Assembly (NCBI GenBank): GCA_910579495.1 | Contig: CAJTVD010000077.1 | Span: 1-17,893 of the forward strand | Reading direction: 5' to 3' | Source of the DNA: an uncultured Lachnospiraceae bacterium | GTDB lineage: Bacteria > Bacillota > Clostridia > Lachnospirales > Lachnospiraceae | Length of the DNA: 17,893 nucleotides | Part shown: in pieces, positions 5,888 through 13,056 of the stretch | Layout: every line of letters starts with the position of its first letter | Position numbering within the stretch: the stretch's first letter is position 1 | Notes under the pieces: generated by a model | Databases searched by the model: none | What the model was told of the DNA's origin: nothing | What the model saw: only the letters and a program-made list of their open reading frames with translations | Position numbers and translations under genes: made by a program

Positions 5888-7903
5888 TCACTCGCCTGCC
5901 ATCTGGAAAAACTGTGCCGGCGTCAGGACCTTTATCCCCAGTTCCCTTGCCTTTGCCAGCTTGCTCCCGGCATTCTCCCCGCAGACCAGGTAATCCGTCT
6001 TTTTGCTCACCGAGCTCCCGGCATGGGCGCCCAGGGATTCAATCATTTCATTGATGCCGCTGCGGGTATAGGGTTCCACCTTTCCGGTCACCACGATGGT
6101 TATTCCCGCAAAGGGATTTTCCCTTACTGCAGCCGTATTGTCTTCCGCTGTCCTTTTTTCGATATGCAACATTTGCTGTAATACCTCCCATATATACAGA
6201 TTTTCTTCATCATAGAACCACTCATGGATATTGTTGTGCAGGGTATCCCCAAAATCGGGGAGCTGCGTAAAATCATACTGCCGATGCACTGCGTCCTCAA
6301 ATTCCTCCAGGTCACTGTGGAACACCCCGGCAAGGGTCCGGCTGGCCGTATTCCCCACCATAGGGATATCCATGGCGATGAGATACCGCTCAAAGGTGGT
6401 GTTCCTGCTGCCCTGGATGGCATCCCACAGGCGCTGCCAGGATTTCTCCCCAAAGCCGTCCATCTTCACGATCTCATCCTTATGCCGGTCAAGCCCATAG
6501 ATATCCATGCAGGTGTGAAGCCATCCTTTTCCAATGAATTTTTCCAGAGTGGCCTCGGACAGTCCTTCGATGTTCATGGCTTTCTGGCTGGCAAAATGCA
6601 CGAACTGGCGCAGGCGTCTGGTCTCACAGCTCTGGTTATCGCAGAACAGAGTCTTAGTAATCTTATCTTTTCCATTTTCCACGGAACGGCTCTCATGGAT
6701 GCGGGCAGGTTCCCCACAGCAGGGGCACCTTTCCGGAACGGCCTGCTCCATGACAAAACGGCCACGGTCCAGATTTTCCTCCACATGGGGGATGATCATG
6801 TTCCGCTTGCTGACCAGTATCCGGCAGCCGGGCATCAGCTCCATCCCCTCGATAAAGGAAAGGTTGTGCAGGCTTGCCCTGGATACCCCGCATCCATCTA
6901 TCTCCACTGGCTGAAAAACTGCCACCGGCGAGATCTCCCCGGAACGGGAAGGGTTCCACTCAATGAAGAGCAGCTTTGTCTCGTGGAGTTCATCCCCAAA
7001 TTTAAAGGCCAGTCCGTCCTTATAGTGGTGTCCTGTCCTGCCGCAGGACCGGGAAAAGGCAATGTCATTATAGGAGGCCACGATCCCGTCAATGGGGATG
7101 TCATTGTCCTCTGCAAACTGCCGCAGATTCCCGATGCCGTCCGCCATCTCCTGGCTGGTCAGCTTCCTCCTGCTGATGACAAATTTACAGACCTGGAAGC
7201 CCAGTTCCGGGAGTTTCCGCAGTTTTTGGGATTTTGATCCCATTTCCTGAAATCCTTCCACCACGGCAAAGGGCATGAACATCACCCTGCGCTCCCGGCA
7301 GACCGCCGCATCCAGAAGGCGCACGGAGCCGGCAGCCAGGTTCCTTCCGTTCTTGTAACGCTCACCGCTGCTGTCCGTCAGGGTTTCCTGCAGTTTCAAA
7401 AAATCACCGGGGCGGATGAACGCCTCCCCGCTCACCACCAGACGTTCCCTGTGGGGAATGTGCTGTGGTATCCCGGAAATGCCCCGGACATTGTGTGTCA
7501 CCACTTCGCCGGTATCTCCGTCACCACGGGTGGCAGCCTCGGCCAGTTTCCCGTCCTCATAAGTCAGCTTGACCGTCAGGCCGTCCAGTTTTAACATCAA
7601 AAGGATCTGATGCTCCCCTGCAAAGGAGACCAGTTCCTCCACGCTTTTCGTCTTGTCCAGTGAGAGCAGCGGGATCGGATGGCCTGTCTTTTTAAGCTCA
7701 CTGACTGCCTGAAAGCCCACTGTCTGGGTGGGAGAATCTGCCATCCATATCCCCGTTTCCTTCTCCAATGCTGCCAGCTCGTCATACATCCGATCATAGA
7801 CTTCATCGGTAACAGACGGGGCATTACTGTTATAATACTCATCCCTGTACCGGTTTAACTGTGCAGTCAGCGCCTGTATCTTTTCCCATGCGTTCTGTGT
7901 CAT
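5888..7903 (-). CDS. ligA: NAD-dependent DNA ligase, divergent element-borne LigA
   Basis: The 671-residue protein has the full LigA order: N-terminal Ia domain (YYNSNAPSVTDEVYD, about 23-37; DSPTQTVG, 57-63), adenylation motif KLDG with nucleophile Lys105, TRGDGDTGE (125-133), SGEAF (158-162), NGRNLAAGSVR (185-195), AFKF with Lys301, an OB-fold (SGEISPVAVFQPV, 321-333; SLHN, 344-347), a four-Cys zinc finger (Cys393, 396, 421, 426), helix-hairpin-helix region and a C-terminal BRCT domain (about 596-671). It seals nicks using NAD+. Compared from memory with E. coli LigA, the Glu two residues before the lysine is Met103, and the Lys of DGVVIK is Ser277, both unusual. The ATG directly follows the TAA of the 107-aa gene, with AGGAGG inside that gene's end, so the two are coupled. 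Confidence 0.95.
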   Translation of the reverse strand: MTQNAWEKIQALTAQLNRYRDEYYNSNAPSVTDEVYDRMYDELAALEKETGIWMADSPTQTVGFQAVSELKKTGHPIPLLSLDKTKSVEELVSFAGEHQILLMLKLDGLTVKLTYEDGKLAEAATRGDGDTGEVVTHNVRGISGIPQHIPHRERLVVSGEAFIRPGDFLKLQETLTDSSGERYKNGRNLAAGSVRLLDAAVCRERRVMFMPFAVVEGFQEMGSKSQKLRKLPELGFQVCKFVISRRKLTSQEMADGIGNLRQFAEDNDIPIDGIVASYNDIAFSRSCGRTGHHYKDGLAFKFGDELHETKLLFIEWNPSRSGEISPVAVFQPVEIDGCGVSRASLHNLSFIEGMELMPGCRILVSKRNMIIPHVEENLDRGRFVMEQAVPERCPCCGEPARIHESRSVENGKDKITKTLFCDNQSCETRRLRQFVHFASQKAMNIEGLSEATLEKFIGKGWLHTCMDIYGLDRHKDEIVKMDGFGEKSWQRLWDAIQGSRNTTFERYLIAMDIPMVGNTASRTLAGVFHSDLEEFEDAVHRQYDFTQLPDFGDTLHNNIHEWFYDEENLYIWEVLQQMLHIEKRTAEDNTAAVRENPFAGITIVVTGKVEPYTRSGINEMIESLGAHAGSSVSKKTDYLVCGENAGSKLAKARELGIKVLTPAQFFQMAGE

Positions 7904-8227
7904 TTAAGCCACCTCCTGTCCTGTGATGCGGAATGACATGATGAGATATTTTTCCGTCTTCTCCTTATCGTTACAATATATACTGCATATCCCGTCCTCG
8001 AATTTCCAGAACGGGGCGTTGCTCCACCAAAGGACAGACCCCCTTCCATTGTTGGCAAGGGTAACTTTACACTCCGGTTCCTCCGGCACGATGCTGTAAA
8101 ACCCCTGGGTGTTTGCCACTGTGACCTTCCGTTTCTGCCCCACGTACTCCGGACGGCAGTGGGCGGTGATCTCGAAACAGGTTCCTTTCTTCAAAGTCTT
8201 TTTCAACTGGCTCAGATTTTTTACCAT
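7904..8227 (-). CDS. Conserved-looking hypothetical protein (107 aa)
   Basis: This small basic protein starts MVKNLSQLKKTLKKG with AAAGGAGATAAGT upstream. The rest alternates short beta-like segments (CFEITAHC, RKVTVANTQGFYSIV, SVLWWSNAPFWKF) and ends LIMSFRITGQEVA. Proteins of this look (xNLxQLKKxLKKG start, APFWxF motif) recur on Lachnospiraceae plasmids without a known function; that is recall, not a search. Its stop codon touches the ligA start and it carries the ligA ribosome binding site, so it is translated together with the ligase. It lies just after the terminator that follows the PcfJ-like gene, with only about 40 bases for a promoter, so it may rely on read-through. Confidence 0.78.
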   Translation of the reverse strand: MVKNLSQLKKTLKKGTCFEITAHCRPEYVGQKRKVTVANTQGFYSIVPEEPECKVTLANNGRGSVLWWSNAPFWKFEDGICSIYCNDKEKTEKYLIMSFRITGQEVA

Positions 8228-8265
8228 ACTTATCTCCTTTCCGTTTCAATGTTTAACTTTATGAA

Positions 8266-8300
8266 AAGAAAGCGGATACCATAAAGACATCCGCTTTCTT
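8266..8300 (-). terminator. Intrinsic terminator after the PcfJ-like gene
   Basis: On the minus strand AAGAAAGCGGAT (8289-8300) pairs perfectly with ATCCGCTTTCTT (8266-8277) over an 11-base loop, beginning two bases after the stop codon and followed by TTCAT. The stem itself ends in a T-rich stretch (TTTCTTTT), which supports termination, at least partial. Confidence 0.75.
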
Positions 8301-8302
8301 AC

Positions 8303-10318
8303 CTATGCAGCAGCCGCAAGTGCGGGGGCATGCAGAATCTCTTTTTCCCATACATCCAGAAATCTCCTGACTGCGGGGGAAGGGGACTGATTGCCATAAC
8401 AACGAGCCTGCGCCAATTCCCCATTTTGAATCTCAACGGTACAGAGAGATTTACTCTGTTCACTGGCTTTCCGGACAAACAGGATGGTACTTTCCCTCTT
8501 AACAACCTTCTTTACATAGCTTCCTACACAATGATGCAGGTTCTGCCCTTCTTCCAGAATCTCCTTTGCAGTATGGGGAAGGAGTACAACAAACCCATAT
8601 TTTACAAAATGATACTGCTGATTCATCTCCTCAAACTGTTTCTGTATCTGCCTGTCATAGACCAGGGCCTGCTCTTTGTCCGAAATATCATTCACCTTGT
8701 CATGGGCTTTCTTTAAATCAGCCGGAAAAAGGACAAAACTGTTTTTCAGATCTAATTCCAATCCTTCGCTCATGCACAGGTAATCCCGGTAATCTGTCAG
8801 GATATCTTCCATTTTGTAATACCCCCCACTTTGGTAAGGGCTTGTTTTACAAAACTTTGCGTACTGTTCATTTACATACTTCATCAGCTTATACGGTGTC
8901 ATATGTTTTAATGGAACAAGTACATTTTCTGCCCTGCTGATATTGTAATTCCCACACCAGCGCAGCAGTTCTTCATCCAGCTCCAGGTTTGCATGGAGAA
9001 ACGCCCGGATCAGTTTCATCTGGCCAAGTCCCGGATTTACCCTCTTGAGCAGGGGAAGGTGGCTTTTATTGAGCCCAAACACTTCCTTTAAATTCTTCCC
9101 ATTTGGATTAAAACCGGAGTCTGAACTATAATAATGATTATCATGCGCAACACTCTCAGCCAGGCGGTACAGATGAAGCTTTACCAGATATTCCAGCATC
9201 GGGTAACGATTATATCTCATTAAATACTGGATAGCATAAAGGGGTTCCCTATCTGCCAGATAAAATTCTTTCAGCTGGGAATACTGCCATGGGGATTCTT
9301 TCAATACCTTATGTAAATTTTTTACATACAGAAATCCCGTCTGATCAGCTTCAAAATTATACACCCACCTGTTGATTACAGGACGTTTTCCCGGTTTCCA
9401 CGGCGTAGGCCTGTCCCTAAAACCGTAGCTGTAGTAATAGCATTCTTCCGAAATGTTCCCGGCGTCATCCCAGTAAAGGAATGTCCTGGCATTTTCATAA
9501 ATGCTTTTATACGGTTCCCTTTCATCTCCATACTGATAATAGATTTTAATGAACCGTACTACGACCTCATTCCTGGAAGTACGCTGAAGTACCTGCAGCG
9601 TATTCTGGTCAATGATCATCCCACGTTTTCCACGGCTCTTAAAGGTTACCTTTGCCTTACAAACAGGGCATACGCCTTTTTCATTATGTTTTACACCTGT
9701 TATCAGCACTTCGGCTTTACATGCGCTGCAGAATCCCTCCATATCCTTTCTCTTCCTGTTATAAGTATAGAAAAAATAATGCGGTGCAATCTCACGTTCG
9801 ATCATATTTCCGATATCTCTGGGTAGGGCAGGAACTGCCTTCATTCTCTCACGGATTTCTTTTTCTTTTTTTAATTTCCGCTCCCACTGTCTTTTTTCGA
9901 TGATGTCACTCTGCAAATAATACAGGCTGGTAAAACCTTTAACTCCTTTCTTTTTACAAAACTTTGTCACACGTTCCTCATCACCGGCCATATAAAAGGC
10001 ACACCGCCTGCTGAAATCATAATCCCTCTGCAGGTTACAAAAGGCGGCCGCACTCCAACGGGTGCTTCCATCCTCTCTGCGGCATAAAGTGACATACTCT
10101 GTCCGGCTCTGGAACATGGTCAAGACAGGCTGGAAATTCCCTGCTGCCGCCTGCTCCCTCAGATAGATATACAATACCAGAAGTCGTTTTCTACCGATAT
10201 TTTTCACTGCTGTCCGTACAATGTATTTCACTTTCTCCGCATGGAGCAGCCCGTGATTCTGGTTCATTTTAAACCCCGGATCTGCAAATTTCCGGCATTC
10301 TCTTTTATTTATTTTCAT
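8303..10318 (-). CDS. PcfJ-like protein with zinc-ribbon
   Basis: About 671 residues. The second ATG (10318) is preferred to the first (10324), because the GGGGGGA ribosome binding site abuts the first but sits at good spacing from the second. A CxxC-CxxC zinc ribbon lies at about residues 197-220 (CSAC...CPVC), and the PcfJ hallmark EGQNLHHCVGSYVKKV at about 590-605 is followed by the strands TILFVRK and LCTVEIQNGELAQARC. PcfJ is named from the pCF10 conjugative plasmid and its biochemical role is not established. The gene starts 6 bases after the PcfK-like gene, the usual pairing, and has its own terminator. Its composition looks more AT-rich than ligA or recD. A role in transfer or replication of the element is inferred from the neighbourhood. 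Confidence 0.88.
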   Translation of the reverse strand: MKINKRECRKFADPGFKMNQNHGLLHAEKVKYIVRTAVKNIGRKRLLVLYIYLREQAAAGNFQPVLTMFQSRTEYVTLCRREDGSTRWSAAAFCNLQRDYDFSRRCAFYMAGDEERVTKFCKKKGVKGFTSLYYLQSDIIEKRQWERKLKKEKEIRERMKAVPALPRDIGNMIEREIAPHYFFYTYNRKRKDMEGFCSACKAEVLITGVKHNEKGVCPVCKAKVTFKSRGKRGMIIDQNTLQVLQRTSRNEVVVRFIKIYYQYGDEREPYKSIYENARTFLYWDDAGNISEECYYYSYGFRDRPTPWKPGKRPVINRWVYNFEADQTGFLYVKNLHKVLKESPWQYSQLKEFYLADREPLYAIQYLMRYNRYPMLEYLVKLHLYRLAESVAHDNHYYSSDSGFNPNGKNLKEVFGLNKSHLPLLKRVNPGLGQMKLIRAFLHANLELDEELLRWCGNYNISRAENVLVPLKHMTPYKLMKYVNEQYAKFCKTSPYQSGGYYKMEDILTDYRDYLCMSEGLELDLKNSFVLFPADLKKAHDKVNDISDKEQALVYDRQIQKQFEEMNQQYHFVKYGFVVLLPHTAKEILEEGQNLHHCVGSYVKKVVKRESTILFVRKASEQSKSLCTVEIQNGELAQARCYGNQSPSPAVRRFLDVWEKEILHAPALAAAA

Positions 10319-10330
10319 CTGCATTCCCCC

Positions 10331-11302
10331 CTATCCTGCAAGACCTGCCAGAGTCATCTGTTCAAACTGCCCGCCATCTGCTCCTTTCTCCTGCGGTTTC
10401 TTTTCTTCCTTTTTCCCATTCTTCTCTTTTCCTGCAGTTTTCTTTCCCGCAGCCTTTGTATTTTTAGACATAACACTGGATTTACCGTTATATGCCCTGG
10501 GAACAAATTTCTCCTCCTTCTCCTGATCCTCTTTTGCATCCGGGTCACGGAAATATTCCTCTGCCCACTGGTAACACAGATCGTCCGGCACATCACTTCC
10601 ATAAACGCCGTTTTCCGGCTTGATATCATTATCCTTCATCTCCTGCTCCACAAACTCCCTGGCTTTCCGGTTGATATAATAGAAGCAGTGAATCATGGTC
10701 CTGCGGGGATGCATGGTCAACCTGGCAAAATCCGGATCTTCCAGGCATAAAGTCTGGATATATTCTGATACGCACTCCTTCATATTCCTGCGGGTAAGTC
10801 TTTCTGTATCAGCGCCCACACGTTTCATGGCTTCGGCTGCCACTTCCTCGTCACTCAGGGCAGACATTTTGGCAAGCTGTGCCTGTTCTGCCTCCCTTTT
10901 TGCCCGCTGTCTGGCCTCCCATTCCGCTTTGCGTCTGGCCTCTGCCGCCTCATGCTCCGCACGCTTTTTATCCTCCGATTCTTTTTCCGCACCAGAGGCT
11001 TTTGTTCCGCTCTCCACGTCCTCGGTATCCTCTGTTTCATTGTTTCCCGGACCGGATTCTTCTTCCCCGTCCTCATATGCTGCATCCGGATCAGTTTCCT
11101 CCTGGACCGGAAGGGAAACCGCAGCCGGTTCCTGCCTGTCGGTGTCAAAGGGCACCTCTCCGGCCAGATCCCCGCTGTCGGTAAATCCATCGGAGAATCC
11201 GCTATCTTCCTTTTCGGGATCGTCCGCCGGCAATCCCCCGTCCTCAAAAGGGTTTTCTTCCATACACACTTCCATGTTCATATCTTCAAATGCACTGTTC
11301 AT
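10331..11302 (-). CDS. PcfK-like / AcrIIA9-family protein (possible Cas9 inhibitor)
   Basis: The start at 11302 follows AAAGGAGATCAGAT; an upstream extension would pass through a hairpin. The 323 residues divide into an acidic, disordered-looking N-terminus (about 15-110), a charged coiled coil (105-145, AEARRKAEWEARQRAKREAE), a compact domain (about 146-258, with CVSEYIQTLCLEDPDFARLTMHP and VPDDLCYQWAEEYFRDPD), a Lys-rich stretch (272-305) and a QMTLAGLAG tail. The compact domain and its PcfJ-like neighbour match the PcfK-like family. Members of that family have been described as AcrIIA9 type II-A anti-CRISPRs that inhibit Cas9, which I recall rather than derive. The QMTL tail recalls QxSLF clamp-binding peptides in relatives, here degenerate. 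Whether this copy inhibits Cas9 is unknown. Confidence 0.8.
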   Translation of the reverse strand: MNSAFEDMNMEVCMEENPFEDGGLPADDPEKEDSGFSDGFTDSGDLAGEVPFDTDRQEPAAVSLPVQEETDPDAAYEDGEEESGPGNNETEDTEDVESGTKASGAEKESEDKKRAEHEAAEARRKAEWEARQRAKREAEQAQLAKMSALSDEEVAAEAMKRVGADTERLTRRNMKECVSEYIQTLCLEDPDFARLTMHPRRTMIHCFYYINRKAREFVEQEMKDNDIKPENGVYGSDVPDDLCYQWAEEYFRDPDAKEDQEKEEKFVPRAYNGKSSVMSKNTKAAGKKTAGKEKNGKKEEKKPQEKGADGGQFEQMTLAGLAG

Positions 11303-11320
11303 ATCTGATCTCCTTTCATC

Positions 11321-11357
11321 AAAAACGGCATGGAGCGGGGAAAACCCATTCCATGCC
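11321..11357 (-). terminator. Hairpin between the primase and PcfK-like genes
   Basis: On the minus strand GGCATGGA (11350-11357) pairs with TCCATGCC (11327-11334) around a 15-base loop, followed by GTTTTTG. It resembles a weak terminator or attenuator and would lower read-through from the primase gene into the PcfK/PcfJ-like pair. Confidence 0.6.
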
Positions 11358-11383
11358 ATAGCTGCCGTCCGCCCCTCATCCCC

Positions 11384-13003
11384 TCATTTTTTCGCAAGAA
11401 AAGGAGAAAAGCGTACAGGTTCAAATGTGCTGCCGTCTATGTAAAAATAGCGGCGGCCTGTTCCATCGTCCAGCTCCACCACATCCGAAGATGCAAGGGG
11501 GCGTCCTTTGTATCCTTCCGGCACCTGCTTTTTGTAGTGTGCCGAAATCTGTTCCAGTATTTCCGTATCTTTCCACTGTTCCGGACAGGCAAGCTCCGAA
11601 TCGCATACCAGCCGGTAATCCGAAGCCGGGGGCTGTTCATATCCTGCCCTGTGCAGATCCTGAATCCCCTTAAAAGCAAAAGGGATAGTCTCCCGGTCTG
11701 CGTCAAAGGAAAGCTGGTAAATGCGGAACCTCCATCTGCGGTGTGGGAAATTCAGAAGTTCATCTGACAATCCCTTTCCTTTCTGGCAGAAAACCGCCCG
11801 GCCTTTCTGTAAATTCTGATCCCCACCTTCTTTCTGCTGTTTTTCTTTCCGGAGTGCAAGCTGCCAGTCATCGATCCCCTTGTAATTGGGATTCCAGGTC
11901 AGCCGCCGGCACTCCATTCCCTGCTGCCTCGCCAGCAGGTATATCTTGGAACTTCCTTTCGCGATCATCTCATTGCTGTACTTGTCCATGTCGTGGGCCT
12001 CGATGATCAATTCCGTACCGTTCTGCGCCAAAAGCCCGAACAGAGGCCCAAGCTGCGCTACATTGTTTGCCCCTGCCACCGCCACAAAAGAACGGTTCAG
12101 CAGTACATGGGCAATGTCCGCTTTCAGTATCCCCTCCGTGACATAGATGGTCCGGGCAAAGGGATTCCCTATGAAATGCACCGGGCTCCCGGAAGTGACT
12201 CCCATATTTTTCGTGGAGGAGGAAAGCCAGATATATTTCGTCCCGGCCTTCTCCGGCGGGTCATCCTTATCCTTAAAGGGAACATCCAGGAGGATCTGCA
12301 TCCCCCGGATCAGCCCGTCAATGCCGATGGCCGGTATCAGGATGCCCGCCGTGCGGCTGCCAAACTTTGCAGTCCAGTATCCGCCCTCATGGAGATAGAA
12401 CCCTGGAACTCCCTCCACCTTACATCCCTGCTTCATCAGCCTCTCCGTCAGGGAGCGGCACAGAAAATAGGGCGGGGTACTCTTAAACCCCAGGCTGTCG
12501 ATCTGTTCATCCGAAAGCCCCCGCTTCTCTGAACGCAGGTGCGCCCGGTGTGCGGAAGTCAGGGACAGCATTTCCAGCAGTAGGGAATAGGTCTGGTGTA
12601 TCTCCTGGGGGCTGGCACGCTCCGCCTGGGAAATCCCGGTTTCCTTTTGGCTGCCGGCGCAAAGGTTCCCTGACGGAACCCCTGCGCCGGGATTTATGTT
12701 CTCTGCCTGCCCGTATCCCCAGGAAGTATCCCCGGCCTGGAGGGCGTCACAGATCTCCCGATAGGCTTCGGAATTGGTGGTATTGTTGACCCTTGCATAC
12801 AGGTTCAGCATCCCGCCGTGTTCGCCGCAGTAGTTGCACCGCCACACGTTCTTGACAAAATTGACATTCATCTTCCCTCTCCGGTCGCCGCAGAACGGGC
12901 AGTCCGTATAAGCGCTGTCCCCCTGCCTGCGCCGGATATGCAAATGCAGCAGTTCCACCACATCCATGATCCCGAACGGGAAATCCTGTGAAAACGAGCC
13001 CAT
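11384..13003 (-). CDS. CHC2 zinc-finger/Toprim primase with C-terminal YodL-like domain
   Basis: The ATG at 13003 is preferred over the GTG at 13012, because GGAGG lies right on the GTG but 9 bases before the ATG. The 539 residues open with a DnaG-type zinc finger (Cys35, Cys38, Cys56, Cys59: CPFC...CNYC, with NVWRC). A Toprim-like catalytic region follows: IYVTEGILKADI (286-297, acidic Glu290) and EAHDMDKYSN (335-344, with the DxD pair). It would make RNA primers for element replication or for second-strand synthesis after transfer. The last 110 residues (about 428-535, YQLSFDADRETIPFAF... and ASSDVVELDDG...YFYIDGSTF) resemble the YodL domain found on conjugative elements, an uncommon fusion. 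Residues 97-130 are a flexible linker. Confidence 0.88.
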   Translation of the reverse strand: MGSFSQDFPFGIMDVVELLHLHIRRRQGDSAYTDCPFCGDRRGKMNVNFVKNVWRCNYCGEHGGMLNLYARVNNTTNSEAYREICDALQAGDTSWGYGQAENINPGAGVPSGNLCAGSQKETGISQAERASPQEIHQTYSLLLEMLSLTSAHRAHLRSEKRGLSDEQIDSLGFKSTPPYFLCRSLTERLMKQGCKVEGVPGFYLHEGGYWTAKFGSRTAGILIPAIGIDGLIRGMQILLDVPFKDKDDPPEKAGTKYIWLSSSTKNMGVTSGSPVHFIGNPFARTIYVTEGILKADIAHVLLNRSFVAVAGANNVAQLGPLFGLLAQNGTELIIEAHDMDKYSNEMIAKGSSKIYLLARQQGMECRRLTWNPNYKGIDDWQLALRKEKQQKEGGDQNLQKGRAVFCQKGKGLSDELLNFPHRRWRFRIYQLSFDADRETIPFAFKGIQDLHRAGYEQPPASDYRLVCDSELACPEQWKDTEILEQISAHYKKQVPEGYKGRPLASSDVVELDDGTGRRYFYIDGSTFEPVRFSPFLAKK

Positions 13004-13056
13004 CGCCTGCACCCTCCTTCCTTGCTGTCTCCTTTTGTGCGCTCCATTGCCTGCGT

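Noticed and set aside
6224..7237. Open frame of 337 codons on the plus strand
   Set aside because: It is antisense to ligA, which has complete LigA motifs. The frame has no ribosome binding site and no recognisable domain.
10695..11444. 249-codon Ser/Ala/Pro-rich plus-strand frame
   Set aside because: It is antisense to the PcfK-like gene; the composition mirrors the acidic and coiled-coil repeats of that gene.
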